A stretch of DNA of 50,438 nucleotides from an uncultured Cardiobacterium sp. (GCF_938028825.1 NZ_CALIZP010000076.1:1-50438), one strand, 5' to 3'; shown: positions 16,324 to 26,102, counted from the first letter of the stretch. Translations and numbers: made by a program. Notes: generated by a model not told the origin, from the letters alone.

Positions 16324-17468
16324 CACAAAAAACCGTCCTTATCGTCGGTGCCGGCTTTTCCGGCGCCACCATCGCCCGCATCCTCGCCGAGGCGGGATTA
16401 TCCGTGGATGTCATCGACAGCCGCGACCACCTCGCCGGCAATTGCCACAGCGCGCGCGACGCCGAAACCGGCGTGATGGTGCACGTCTATGGCCCGCACA
16501 TCTTCCATACCGATGACGGCGAAGTCTGGGACTTCATCCGCCGCTACGGCACCATGATGCCCTACACCAACCGCGTGAAAAGCATCGTTGGCGGCCGCGT
16601 CTATTCCCTGCCGGTCAACCTGCACACCATCAACCAGTTCTACGGCAAAGCCCTGCGCCCCGACGAAGCGCGCGCCTTTCTCGCCGGGCAGGCGGACAGC
16701 AGCATCGCCGAGCCGCAAAATTTTGAAGAACAGGCGCTGAAATACGTGGGCCGCGCCCTCTACGAAGCCTTCTTCAAAGGCTACACGCAAAAACAGTGGG
16801 GGCTTGACCCGCGCACCCTGCCCGCCGCCATCCTCAAACGCCTGCCGGTGCGCTTCAATTACGACGACAACTACTTCGCGCACCGCTACCAGGGCATGCC
16901 GCAAGACGGCTACACCGCCATCGTTGCCGCCATGCTGGATCACCCCAACATCCGCCTGCGCCTCAACACCCGCTACCGGCGCGCAGACAGCGCCGCCTAC
17001 GCCCACACCTTTTACAGCGGCGCGCTGGACGGCTACTTCGACTACCGCCACGGCCGCCTCGACTACCGCACCCTCGACTTCGAGCGCTTCACCGCCGCCG
17101 GCGACTACCAGGGCACGGCGGTGATGAACTACGGCGATTTGGACGTTCCCTATACCCGCATCACCGAGCACAAGCACTTCGCGCCGTGGGAAAAGCACGA
17201 CAACACCGTCTGCTACCGCGAATACAGCCGCGCCTGCGGCGAAAACGACCTGCCTTACTACCCCGTCCGCCTCACCGCCGCGCAACCGCTGCTCGACACC
17301 TACCAACAGGCGGCGCGCAGCCTGGAACGCATCACCTTCATCGGGCGGCTGGCCACCTACCGCTACCTCGACATGGACGTAACCATCCGCGAAGCGCTGG
17401 ACGCCGCGCGCGCCTACCTCGCTGCGCAGGCGGGTGGCGGCACCCTGCCCGTTTTCCTGCACGACTGA
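16320..17468 (+). CDS. glf: UDP-galactopyranose mutase
   Basis: A 382-residue flavoenzyme that converts UDP-galactopyranose to UDP-galactofuranose. The N-terminal Rossmann FAD motif is VLIVGAGFSGATIARILAEA. Downstream are the family motifs HVYGPHIFHTDD, YTNRVKSIVGGRVYSLPVNL, YTQKQWG and, near the C-terminus, GRLATYRYLDMD that contacts FAD and substrate. It makes the donor for the two galactofuranosyltransferase-like genes that follow. It overlaps wzt by four bases and lies two bases before the next gene. Confidence 0.96.
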   Translation: MTQKTVLIVGAGFSGATIARILAEAGLSVDVIDSRDHLAGNCHSARDAETGVMVHVYGPHIFHTDDGEVWDFIRRYGTMMPYTNRVKSIVGGRVYSLPVNLHTINQFYGKALRPDEARAFLAGQADSSIAEPQNFEEQALKYVGRALYEAFFKGYTQKQWGLDPRTLPAAILKRLPVRFNYDDNYFAHRYQGMPQDGYTAIVAAMLDHPNIRLRLNTRYRRADSAAYAHTFYSGALDGYFDYRHGRLDYRTLDFERFTAAGDYQGTAVMNYGDLDVPYTRITEHKHFAPWEKHDNTVCYREYSRACGENDLPYYPVRLTAAQPLLDTYQQAARSLERITFIGRLATYRYLDMDVTIREALDAARAYLAAQAGGGTLPVFLHD

Positions 17469-17470
17469 CT

Positions 17471-18442
17471 ATGGACAACATCGCCGCCGTCATCGTTACC
17501 CACAACCGCTGCCACAAGCTGCAACACACCCTGGCAGCGACCCTGGCGCAGCCTTTTGCCGCCGTCATCGTCGTCGATAACGCCTCGTCCGACGGCAGCC
17601 GCGCCTGGCTGGCGCAGCAGCATGACCCGCGTCTGCACCTCATCCTGAGCGAGAAAAACAGCGGCGGCGCGGGCGGCTTCGCCCAGGGCATGACCGCCGC
17701 CCTGACCCACAATCCCGACTGGCTCGTCTGCTACGACGACGACGCCTATCCCGCGCCCGACGCCCTGCAACAATTCGCCGCCCTCGACCTCGGCGACACC
17801 GACAGCGCCGCCGCCGCCGTCTATTACCCGGATGGCCGCATCTGCGAAATGAACCGCCCCAGCTACAACCCCTTCTGGCACCCGCGCAAACTGTGGCAGA
17901 CCGCGCTCGGCCTCATCACCGGCCGCGCCCGCGCCGCCTTTCACCTCGACCACGCCGCCTACACGCAGACCGCCCCCGTCGCCATCGACAGCTCCTCCTT
18001 CGTTGGCTACTTCGTGCGCGCCGGGTGGGTGCGCCGCTGCGGTGTACCTGATGCCGCCCTCTTCATCTACGGCGACGACATCCTCTACACCCTCGGCTTG
18101 CGCCGGCAGGGCGCGCGCCACGCCTTCCTGCCGACCGTCCGCTTCATCCACGACTGCTCCACCTTCAAGACGGCGCGGCGGGGCTACCATCCGATGTGGA
18201 AAGCCTATTACACCTACCGCAACGGCCTGCTCATCTACCGCCTGGCGGCGGGCATCTGGTATTACCCCGTCGCCGTGCTGAAAGCGCTCTCCTGGCTCGC
18301 CGCTGTGCGCCATTACCGCCACAAACACCGCTACCTGCGCCTGTGGCGGCAGGCGGTCGGCGACGGCCTGCGCCGCGACCTGCGCCGCGACCCCGCCACC
18401 CTCATCCGCGATTACCCCGATGACGCACCAGGCACCCGCTAG
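17471..18442 (+). CDS. Glycosyltransferase family 2, GlfT1-like galactofuranosyltransferase
   Basis: A 323-residue GT-A enzyme. The N-terminal fold has AAVIVTHNRCHKLQHTLAA, the nucleotide-sugar site VVDNASSDGSRAWL, the GGAGGFAQGM motif typical of galactofuranosyl/rhamnosyl transferases of this branch, and the metal-binding DDD (CYDDDAYP). A C-terminal amphipathic/hydrophobic stretch (YPVAVLKALSWLAAV) suggests peripheral membrane association. The mycobacterial relative GlfT1 adds the first galactofuranose residues to a lipid-linked acceptor; that role here is inferred from similarity and from glf next door. It overlaps the next gene by 23 bp. Confidence 0.85.
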   Translation: MDNIAAVIVTHNRCHKLQHTLAATLAQPFAAVIVVDNASSDGSRAWLAQQHDPRLHLILSEKNSGGAGGFAQGMTAALTHNPDWLVCYDDDAYPAPDALQQFAALDLGDTDSAAAAVYYPDGRICEMNRPSYNPFWHPRKLWQTALGLITGRARAAFHLDHAAYTQTAPVAIDSSSFVGYFVRAGWVRRCGVPDAALFIYGDDILYTLGLRRQGARHAFLPTVRFIHDCSTFKTARRGYHPMWKAYYTYRNGLLIYRLAAGIWYYPVAVLKALSWLAAVRHYRHKHRYLRLWRQAVGDGLRRDLRRDPATLIRDYPDDAPGTR

Positions 18443-19817
18443 CCCCGCGCGCAACGGCGCCATGCACCACATGCACTGGCTGGCGAAATGTGCCGATGCC
18501 GTCCTCATCTACCTCGCCGGTGCCTTCACCTTCTGGGCCTACTTCGGCTATCCCATCTGGCAATGGGAACGCTACCAGTGGATGACCACCCTCTCTTCGC
18601 TTGCCGCCGTGTACCTGTTCGGCGCCTGCGGCGTCTATCGCTCCTGGCGCGGCGCCCTGCGCGGCCGGCTCTTCCTCCGCCTCGTGCGCAGTTACGCCTA
18701 CCTCACCGCCCTCATCGTCGCCTACCTCTATTTCACCAAAGCGGGGCATCACTTCTCGCGCTACTGGTTCGGCATCTGGCTGAGTACCGCCTGCGCCGCC
18801 TGCATCATCACCCGCCTTGTCGCCTACGCCATCCTCAACCGCCTGCGCGGCGCGGGCTACAACACCCGCTCCATCGTGCTTATCGGCACGCAGAGCGCCT
18901 GCCGCGACATCTACCGCTCCGTGCGGCGCGAACCGCTTGCGGGCTACCGCATCAAGCAAATCCGCCTGACCGATGCCGGAGAAGCCCACTACAACGACAT
19001 CGGCGACATCCGCCGCTACGACGCGGCGCTTGACAGTGAACCGCCCTGCGACGAAATCTGGCTGTGCCTGCCGCTCGCGGACGCCCACGCCGTCGCCGAC
19101 ATCCTCGACGCCCTCAAATACAGCACCGCCAACATCCGCTACATCCCCGACCTGCGCGACATCCGCCTCATCAACTACCGCGCCTCCCACCTCGTCGGCC
19201 ACTACGCGCTTGACCTCAGCATCTCGCCGATGCACGGCGGCAAGCGTCTTGCCAAATGGCTGGAAGACAAAACCATCGCCGCGCTTGCCCTCATCCTGCT
19301 CGCGCCGCTGCTCCTCCTCGTCGCCCTGTGGATACGCCTGACGAGCGGCAGCCCCGTCTTCTACCGCCAGGAACGCGTCGGCTGGAACGGCGACACCTTC
19401 AACATCATCAAATACCGCACCATGCCGGTGGATAACGAAAAAAGCGGCAGCACCTGGGGCGGGGCGGCGGAAAAACCGACCATCCCGCTCGGCCGCTGGC
19501 TCAGACGCCTGAGCATCGACGAACTGCCGCAATTCTGGAACGTCCTCAAAGGCGAAATGTCGGTGGTCGGCCCGCGCCCGGAACGCCCGCAATACGTCGA
19601 ACAATTCAAAAGCCAAATCCCCGGCTACATGCAAAAACACATGGTCAAGGCGGGGATTACCGGCTGGGCGCAAGTCAACGGCTGGCGCGGCGACACCGAC
19701 CTCGAAGAACGCATCAACTACGACCTCTGGTACATCAATAACTGGTCGCTGGCGCTCGACCTGAAAATCATTGCCTTGACCGCCCTGCGCGTCTTCCACG
19801 ACCGCCATGCCCAATAA
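18420..19817 (+). CDS. Polyprenyl-phosphate sugar-1-phosphate transferase (WbaP/WcaJ family)
   Basis: A 465-residue polyisoprenyl-phosphate hexose-1-phosphate transferase. The N-terminal half has about four TM segments and a CoA-binding-like Rossmann domain. The C-terminal catalytic half begins at a single re-entrant hydrophobic helix (LALILLAPLLLLVALWI) and carries the motifs GSPVFYRQERVGWNG, KYRTM, DELPQFWNVLKGEMSVVGPRP and AGITGWAQVNGWRG. It starts glycan synthesis by loading sugar-1-phosphate (glucose or galactose in known relatives) onto undecaprenyl phosphate at the inner membrane. The sugar used here cannot be read from sequence. Confidence 0.92.
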   Translation: MTHQAPASPARNGAMHHMHWLAKCADAVLIYLAGAFTFWAYFGYPIWQWERYQWMTTLSSLAAVYLFGACGVYRSWRGALRGRLFLRLVRSYAYLTALIVAYLYFTKAGHHFSRYWFGIWLSTACAACIITRLVAYAILNRLRGAGYNTRSIVLIGTQSACRDIYRSVRREPLAGYRIKQIRLTDAGEAHYNDIGDIRRYDAALDSEPPCDEIWLCLPLADAHAVADILDALKYSTANIRYIPDLRDIRLINYRASHLVGHYALDLSISPMHGGKRLAKWLEDKTIAALALILLAPLLLLVALWIRLTSGSPVFYRQERVGWNGDTFNIIKYRTMPVDNEKSGSTWGGAAEKPTIPLGRWLRRLSIDELPQFWNVLKGEMSVVGPRPERPQYVEQFKSQIPGYMQKHMVKAGITGWAQVNGWRGDTDLEERINYDLWYINNWSLALDLKIIALTALRVFHDRHAQ

Positions 19818-21735
19818 CCCCGGAAACAGAAACCCCATGCACACCGTCCAGCACCTGCAATTCACCTTCCCGACCATCCCCGAAAAACTCTTCTACACCA
19901 CAAGCGGCGGCGACCACGCCTGCCAGGTCAAAGAAGACGGCCTGCACCTCACCGCCTACGGCAGACAGGTCTCGCTCAACCTCACCTCCCTGTTCAACAG
20001 CTTCCCCGCCGAACACTTCCTCACCAACACCCGCGCGCGGCAAGCCTATCTGCAACTGCGCTTCAGCGGGCGGGCGGACAGCATCAGCGTGCACCGCAAA
20101 ACCCAGTGGAACGAAGAAACCGTCCACCGGCAGCTCGACCCCGCCGTCGGCGAAATCCTGCTCGGCCCCTTCCCGCTGGAAAAAAACACCAAGCGCTACG
20201 CCTTCTCCATCGAAACCCGCGCCGACATCATCCTGCACGCCGGCTGCTGGCGGGTAGATGCCGAACCGCAGGACAAAAGCGTGGACATCTGCATCACCAC
20301 CTTCAAAAAAGAACACTACGTCACCGCCAACGTCGCCGCCCTGCTTGCCTACCCGCCGCTTGCCGCCATGAACTACCGCATCACCGTGGTCGATAACGGC
20401 AGCACCCTTGATGCCGGCGACTTCCCCCGCGCGGACAACTTCACCCTCATCCGCCAGGCCAATCTCGGCGGCACCGGCGGCTTCATGCGCGGCCTGATGG
20501 ACGCGCGGGAAAAACAGAGCGACTACATCCTCTTCATGGACGACGACATCCTCCTCGCGCCGGAAATGATCTACCGCGCCGTCGCCATCGCGCAAATCGC
20601 CAAACCCAAACGCGCCTTCGGCGGGATGATGCTGCACTACACGCGCAAGGACAAAATTCACGAACAGGGCGCCGCCTGCCGTGGAAAATCCGCAACTTCT
20701 TCCAGGCCATCAACGACGACGCCATCCTCAAAAAAGCACTGCAACGGCAGCAGACAGCAGAAAAAACGGCGCAGGCGGCAGCGGCAGACGGACGGGAAGA
20801 AGCATCCGCCGCCCGGACAAACGACCTCTACGCCCCGCTGTACAGCGAAGGGTATCCCGATTTCAGCGGCTGGTGGTTCTACATGGCGGAAACCCGCGAG
20901 ACTCCCATCCTGCCCAACTACTTCTTCAAATGGGACGACATCTGCTCCTCGCTCTACCTGCGCCAACGCGGCACCGCCATCAGCGTCTTCCCGACCATCT
21001 TCTTCTGGCACGAAGACTTCAGCATCAAGCGCCACCTGATGATGACCGACTACCTCAGCATGCGCAACGAAGTCCTCGCCTTCGCCTTCCTCAACATCCC
21101 GGCCGGACAGATGAACATCGCCTTCCGCCGCACCTTCGCCATGATTGTGCGCGACATCCTGATGTACGACTACCGCCGCGCGGAAATCCGCCTCAAAGCA
21201 CTGCACGACGCGCTCGACTACCGCCGCATCCTCGCGCCGCAATTCGTTGCCGACGGCCACGGTGACTACCCGGTCAAACTGGCGCGGGAATACATGCCGC
21301 CCCTGACCGGCATCGACAACAACATCGACACCTACTACGAACAAGAAAAAGCGCGCTACCCGCGCGGCACCTTCGCCAAACGCGCGCTGCGCATGATGCA
21401 TGATGCTCGCCTCCATCCGCCTCATCATCCCGTGGAAAAAACGGGCGCTGAGCAACGGCAAAATCCCGCTGCTCTCCATGGACAACGGCAACTTCCCCAT
21501 CATCTACCCCTACCGGCAATACTTCCTCTACAACCCGGACGGCAGCACCGGCTACTACTGCACCTACTCCGGGGCAAAGACCCTGGAACTGCTGTGGCAG
21601 ACCTGGAAAATCGTGCGCCGCGTGCGCGCCGCCTACCCGCAGATCGCCGCCTACATGCAGGAACACCCCTTTGACGAAGCCTACTGGCAGCGCATCTTCC
21701 ACCCTCACCCCCGGCAAAACGGAGAAAAAACATGA
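19807..21735 (+). pseudogene. GlfT2-like galactofuranosyltransferase, two frameshifts
   Basis: Frames 19807-~20675, ~20675-~21395 and ~21400-21735 join into one ~640-residue protein with GlfT2 architecture. It has an N-terminal jelly-roll domain (PEKLFYTTSGGDHACQ), a GT-A core with VVDNGSTLDAG, LGGTGGFMRG and FMDDDI, then YPDFSGWWFYMAE and the catalytic-like NYFFKWDDICSSLYLRQRG with HEDFS, and a C-terminal helical part (YSGAKTLELLW). Frameshift 1 at 20668-20680 looks like one lost base; frameshift 2 at 21393-21406 is a 7-bp tandem duplication (ATGATGC twice), and removing one copy restores KRALRMMLASIRLIIPWKKR. GlfT2 polymerises galactofuranose chains. As written only a 410-codon truncated product is made; sequencing error is the alternative. 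The ATG at 19837 is another possible start. The last codons overlap galE by ATGA. Confidence 0.85.
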
Positions 21736-22745
21736 TCCTCGTCACCGGCGGCGCCGGCTACATCGGCTCGCACACCGTCCTCACCCTCCTGCAACACGGC
21801 CACGACGTCCTCGTCCTCGACAACCTCTGCAACAGCTCGGCGGAAGCCATCCGCCGCGTCAACCGCCTCACCGGCAAAAACGCGCGCCTCATCGAAGGCG
21901 ACATCCGCGACCGCGCCCTGCTCGACCAGCTCCTCGGCGAACACCCCGTCCGCGCCGTCATCCACTTCGCCGGCCTGAAAGCTGTTGGCGAAAGCGTGCA
22001 AAAACCGCTCGCCTACTACGACAACAACGTCGGCGGCAGCATTACCCTCATCGAAGCCATGCAGGCGGCGGGCGTAAAAAACCTCGTCTTCAGCTCCTCG
22101 GCGACCGTTTATGGCGAGCAGGGCGGCGCGCGCGAATACACCGAAACCATGCCGCTTGGCGTGCCGAGCAGCCCCTACGGCAAAACCAAAGTCATGATTG
22201 AAACCATCCTCGGCGACACCGCCCACGCCGACCCGGAATGGACCATCGCCCTCCTGCGCTACTTCAACCCCGTCGGCGCGCACGCAAGCGGCGACATCGG
22301 CGAAGACCCGCAAGGCATCCCGAACAACCTCGTGCCCTACATCTCGCAAGTCGCCGTCGGCCGCCTCGAACGCCTCGCCGTCTATGGCGACGACTACGAC
22401 ACCCCGGACGGCACCTGCCTGCGCGACTACATCCACGTCATGGATCTTGCCGCCGGCCACGTCAAGGCGCTGGAACACATTGCGGACAAAACCGGCGTGT
22501 ACACCTGGAACCTCGGCAGCGGCACAGGCAGCTCGGTGCTGGACGTCGTCCGTGCCTACGAAAAAGCCTGCGGCAAAGCCATTCCCTACACCATCGTGCC
22601 GCGCCGCGCCGGCGACTTGCCCGCCTTCTGGGCCAATCCGGAAAAAGCCGCACGCGAACTCGGTTGGCGCACCGAACGCAGCCTGGATGACATGATGGCC
22701 GACACCTGGCGCTGGCAGGCGAAAAACCCGCAGGGCTACCGCTGA
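21732..22745 (+). CDS. galE: UDP-glucose 4-epimerase
   Basis: A 337-residue short-chain dehydrogenase/reductase-type epimerase with NAD-binding MILVTGGAGYIGSHT, VIHFAGLKAVGESV, the catalytic Ser in FSSSATVYG and YxxxK in SPYGKTK, and the C-terminal DYIHVMDLA. It interconverts UDP-glucose and UDP-galactose, so it supplies UDP-galactose to glf in the same operon. It is the last gene of the operon; a 370-bp gap with repeats follows. Confidence 0.96.
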   Translation: MILVTGGAGYIGSHTVLTLLQHGHDVLVLDNLCNSSAEAIRRVNRLTGKNARLIEGDIRDRALLDQLLGEHPVRAVIHFAGLKAVGESVQKPLAYYDNNVGGSITLIEAMQAAGVKNLVFSSSATVYGEQGGAREYTETMPLGVPSSPYGKTKVMIETILGDTAHADPEWTIALLRYFNPVGAHASGDIGEDPQGIPNNLVPYISQVAVGRLERLAVYGDDYDTPDGTCLRDYIHVMDLAAGHVKALEHIADKTGVYTWNLGSGTGSSVLDVVRAYEKACGKAIPYTIVPRRAGDLPAFWANPEKAARELGWRTERSLDDMMADTWRWQAKNPQGYR

Positions 22746-22850
22746 ACCGCTGCCTGACGGGCGCAGGGCGGGTTTTTAGCACGCCGGCAGATGCGGCCTG
22801 CTTTGTGTGTTCCGGGCAGGCGCGCTGCCAAGCGGGGAAACGGTGCGTTT

Positions 22851-22932
22851 TTTGCTGTTGAGACGTTGGGGCAACGTCTCGAATAGCAAAAAGCCGGCAT
22901 TGACACCGCTTGACGCGTCCCGTGTTTTGTCG
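22851..22932 (+). repeat. Dispersed intergenic repeat, copy 2, with long hairpin
   Basis: 22851-22890 is a long interrupted palindrome: TTTGCT, GAGACGTT, GGGGC loop, AACGTCTC, AGCAAA. Directly after it comes AAGCCGG, CATTGACA, CCGCTTGACG and TTTTGTCG (22891-22932), the same blocks as at 13076-13113 (reverse) and 30132-30169. A degenerate copy of both hairpin and tail is at 36911-36965. The rest of the 22746-23116 gap holds GC-rich inverted segments but no gene. Confidence 0.65.
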
Positions 22933-23116
22933 TCTCCGCAGGGGAAGGGTGAAAAAACCGCCGCTCTTTCCCGTCTGCCGTCGGGCGGGGAAAGTTCCGC
23001 CCGCCAGCACGTCCGCACAATTCAAGGTAAAATGCGCCCGCTTTCTACCCCCTTGTTTTCTCCATTTTTATTCCCCATTTTTTCAATCCTGGCAAACGAT
23101 TAAGAGGATCCGGAAC

Positions 23117-24034
23117 ATGAAATACCTATGGCTTGGCATCACCACCGCACTTTTTCTGGGCGGATGCAGCGTGTACGGCGACGGGCAGGCGCCGGTTGTG
23201 AACCGCAACACCCAATACGGACAGCAGCCTGCCTTCGGCGGGCAGACGCCGCCTGCCGACAGCGGTTTTGGTTTCAACAATCAGGGCGGCGGTTTCAACA
23301 ATATGGCTATCGGCGGGCAGCGGCCGCAGATGCCGCCCGTCAATCAGCAGCAGACGCGGCCGCCGGTAAATCCGCAGCTCGCACAGCAGCCCGCCGTGCC
23401 GCCGCAGCCCGCCGGGCAGACGCAGGTGCAGGCAGCCAGCCCGTACCAGCCCGCCGCGCCGACCATCAAGGCGGCGAATACTAATAATCCGGCCACGCCG
23501 AAGACGCCGCAGGAACCGGGCGTGGTGGCGGTGCGCGAGGCGGTGAAGGAAGCGCCGCGCACGGGGGCCAATCCGCCTGCCGCGCAGCCGCCTGCCGACA
23601 ACAAGCGGCAGGCGTTGCGTCCGGGCAGCAGTGATGTGAACGTCGGCGCGCCCAGCACCCCGGCGGTTGCCGATAACAAGGCCGTCGCCAGCGCCCAGCC
23701 TGCCGCGCGGGCGGAGGGCGAGACGGCGGTGTCCGCGCTGTTGAAGAAGGCTTCCGGCGCGCTCGGCAAGGGGGATCTGGACGGTGCCGCCGCCTATCTG
23801 GAAAACGCGCAGCGGCTCGACCCGAAGAACAGCAAGATTCTCTACGACATCGCCAACATCCGTTATCACCAGGGCCGCTACAAGGAAGCGGAAAGCATGG
23901 CCAGCCGCGCCGTGCAGTCCGGCGGCAACAGCCAGATGCTGAAGAAATCGTGGTCGCTGATTTCCAATTCGCGCAACAAGCTGGGCGACAGTCAGGGCGC
24001 GGTACAGGCCGCCACCAAAGCCGCTTCTTATTGA
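23117..24034 (+). CDS. TPR-containing lipoprotein with Pro/Gln-rich linker
   Basis: A 305-residue protein. Residues 1-17 are a lipoprotein signal (MKYLWLGITTALFLGGC) with the lipobox cysteine at 17, and Ser at +2 favours outer-membrane sorting. Residues ~18-215 are low-complexity, rich in Pro, Gln, Ala and Gly, likely spanning periplasm or peptidoglycan. Residues ~225-305 form tetratricopeptide-like helices (GDLDGAAAYLENAQRLDPKN, then YHQGRYKEAESMASRAVQSG). The ATG at 23117 has GAGG upstream; longer frames lack a signal peptide. TPR lipoproteins commonly scaffold envelope assembly or peptidoglycan enzymes; the partner is unknown. yoaA starts one base after the stop. Confidence 0.82.
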   Translation: MKYLWLGITTALFLGGCSVYGDGQAPVVNRNTQYGQQPAFGGQTPPADSGFGFNNQGGGFNNMAIGGQRPQMPPVNQQQTRPPVNPQLAQQPAVPPQPAGQTQVQAASPYQPAAPTIKAANTNNPATPKTPQEPGVVAVREAVKEAPRTGANPPAAQPPADNKRQALRPGSSDVNVGAPSTPAVADNKAVASAQPAARAEGETAVSALLKKASGALGKGDLDGAAAYLENAQRLDPKNSKILYDIANIRYHQGRYKEAESMASRAVQSGGNSQMLKKSWSLISNSRNKLGDSQGAVQAATKAASY

Positions 24035-24035
24035 T

Positions 24036-26102
24036 TTGCGCGAGATTTCCGCCCTGTTCGCGGCAGGCGGCGCCCTGAGCGGCGCCGTCAGCGGTTATCA
24101 GCCGCGTCAGGGGCAACAGGAACTGGCCGAAGCCGTCGCCGACAATTTGTCGCGCGACGGCATTTTATTGGCCGAAGCGGGTACCGGTACGGGCAAGACA
24201 TTTGCCTATTTGCTGCCGCTTTTGGCCTCTGGCCGCAAGGGGCTGGTCTCCACCGCCACGCGCAACTTGCAGGAGCAGATTTACGGCAAGGATTTGCCGC
24301 TGGTGCGCAAGGTGCTGGGCAGCGCAGCCCGCGTTGCGCTGCTGAAAGGGCGGCGCAATTACCTCTGCCACCACCACTACCACCAGTATCTTGATGATGA
24401 CTGCACGACGGCGGCGGACAGGCGGCAGCGCCGCGCCATCGAGCATTTTTTCGACACCACTGCCGACGGCGATCTCGCCGGATTGAAAGAAGTGGCGGAA
24501 GACGCGCCGGTGCTGGCGCGCATCACCTCGACGATTGAAAACTGCCTCGGCCGCGACTGCGCCTTTTACGAAGAATGCTTTTTGCAGAAGGCGCGGCAAA
24601 AGGCAAAAGAAGCGGATGTGGTCGTCATCAACCACCACCTGCTGCTCGCCGATTTCGCCCTGAAAAGCGAGGGTTTTGCGGAAATCCTGCCGGACATTCA
24701 GGCATTTGTGATTGACGAGGCGCACCACCTGCCGCAGACCGCCATCCATTTCCTGGGCGACCGCTTCTCGGCGCGGCAACTGCTCGGTTTTATCAGCGAC
24801 GGCGAACACGCCGCCCTGCTGGAAGCGCCGGATACACCGGCACTGCGCGAAACCCTGCGTGATTTGAAGCTGCAAAACAGCAAAATCCAGCTCACCGTGC
24901 GCCAACCGGCGGAAACGCGGCTGGACGAGGCGCAACTCGCCGCCATCCCAGATTTCTGGGCGGAACTGCGCCACCTCGCCGCTCTGCTCGCCCTGTTTCA
25001 GACGCAACTCAACGCGCAAAAAATGCGCGGCAAACTGCTCGCCCACCTCTGCGGCCGCTGTCAGGACTTGCAAAAACTGGTCGCCGCCTTCCTCGCGCAG
25101 GCACCCGCTGCGGAGGGGGAAGATGCCGCCGGGCGGGATGAAAACGCCGCGCCGCTGGCGGGGGAGGGCGGGGCGGAGAGCGCTGCGCAAGGAGACGAAG
25201 ACCCCGCCGGGCGGGACAGCGCCGCGCCGCAAAGCGAACCCACCCCCCGTGCCGTCTGGCTCGACGCCGGCCCGCGTCATTACACCCTCTGCTCGGTGCC
25301 GGTCAACGCCGCCGGGCGCTTCGCCCACTGGATTGCGAACAGCAACGCCGGTTGGACGTTTCTCTCGGCGACGCTGGCGGTGAACGGCAGCTTCGACCAT
25401 TTCGCGCGCGAACTCGGCCTGCGCGACTACCGCTCGCTGCTGCTCGCCAGCCCCTTCGATTTCCGCCATCAGGCGCTCCTCTATCACCCCGAGGGCCTGC
25501 CCGACCCGAACCAGCCGCAGTACAACGAAGCGCTGATTCAGGCCGTCCTGCCCGTGCTGGCGCGCAGCAAAGGCCGCGCCTTCCTGCTCTTCACCAGCTA
25601 CCGCGCCATGCACGACGCCGAACGCGCCCTCAAAGACAGCGGTTATCACCTGCTGGTACAGGGGCGGGCGGGGAAAAACGCGCTGCTCGCCGATTTCCGC
25701 CGCCACGACAACGCCGTACTGCTCGCCACATCGAGTTTCTGGGAAGGCGTGGACGTGCGCGGCGACCGCCTCGTCTGCGTCGTCATCGACAAACTGCCCT
25801 TTGCCGCGCCGAACGACCCCGTCACCCGCGCCCGCCACCGCCTGCTCGCCGACAAAGGGTTGTCGCCCTTCATCCACGACACCCTGCCGCAGGCCATCAT
25901 TACCCTGAAACAGGGCGTCGGCCGCCTCATCCGCGACCGGGGCGACTACGGCGTGCTCGTCCTCGCCGACCCGCGCCTGACCCGGAAAAACTACGGCGCG
26001 GCCTTCCTCAACAGCCTGCCGCCCATGAGCAAAACGCGTAAAATAGAAGCCATTGACCGCTTCTTCGCCTATCACGAAAACAACAACGGAAACCCCGCAT
26101 GA
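24036..26102 (+). CDS. yoaA: YoaA/DinG-family ATP-dependent DNA helicase
   Basis: A 688-residue XPD-like superfamily 2 helicase. Motif I is AGTGTGKTFAYL, the Fe-S cluster cysteines lie in NYLCHHHYH and ENCLGRDCAFYEECF, motif II is VIDEAHH, and the C-terminal motifs include SSFWEGVDVRGD and QGVGRLIRDRGD. The order yoaA-tsaB is as in E. coli, where YoaA works with a clamp-loader-associated subunit in repair of blocked forks. The start is a TTG one base after the lipoprotein stop, implying coupling. Residues ~365-410 are an Ala/Gly/Glu/Asp-rich low-complexity insert not usual in the family. A four-base ATGA overlap links it to tsaB. Confidence 0.9.
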   Translation: MREISALFAAGGALSGAVSGYQPRQGQQELAEAVADNLSRDGILLAEAGTGTGKTFAYLLPLLASGRKGLVSTATRNLQEQIYGKDLPLVRKVLGSAARVALLKGRRNYLCHHHYHQYLDDDCTTAADRRQRRAIEHFFDTTADGDLAGLKEVAEDAPVLARITSTIENCLGRDCAFYEECFLQKARQKAKEADVVVINHHLLLADFALKSEGFAEILPDIQAFVIDEAHHLPQTAIHFLGDRFSARQLLGFISDGEHAALLEAPDTPALRETLRDLKLQNSKIQLTVRQPAETRLDEAQLAAIPDFWAELRHLAALLALFQTQLNAQKMRGKLLAHLCGRCQDLQKLVAAFLAQAPAAEGEDAAGRDENAAPLAGEGGAESAAQGDEDPAGRDSAAPQSEPTPRAVWLDAGPRHYTLCSVPVNAAGRFAHWIANSNAGWTFLSATLAVNGSFDHFARELGLRDYRSLLLASPFDFRHQALLYHPEGLPDPNQPQYNEALIQAVLPVLARSKGRAFLLFTSYRAMHDAERALKDSGYHLLVQGRAGKNALLADFRRHDNAVLLATSSFWEGVDVRGDRLVCVVIDKLPFAAPNDPVTRARHRLLADKGLSPFIHDTLPQAIITLKQGVGRLIRDRGDYGVLVLADPRLTRKNYGAAFLNSLPPMSKTRKIEAIDRFFAYHENNNGNPA

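Noticed and set aside
18402..19877. 491-codon minus-strand open frame
   Set aside because: Antisense to the sugar-1-phosphate transferase gene, which carries all family motifs.
22746..23116. Possible small gene upstream of the lipoprotein
   Set aside because: Open frames there are short, cross palindromic repeats and lack ribosome binding sites or recognisable sequence.
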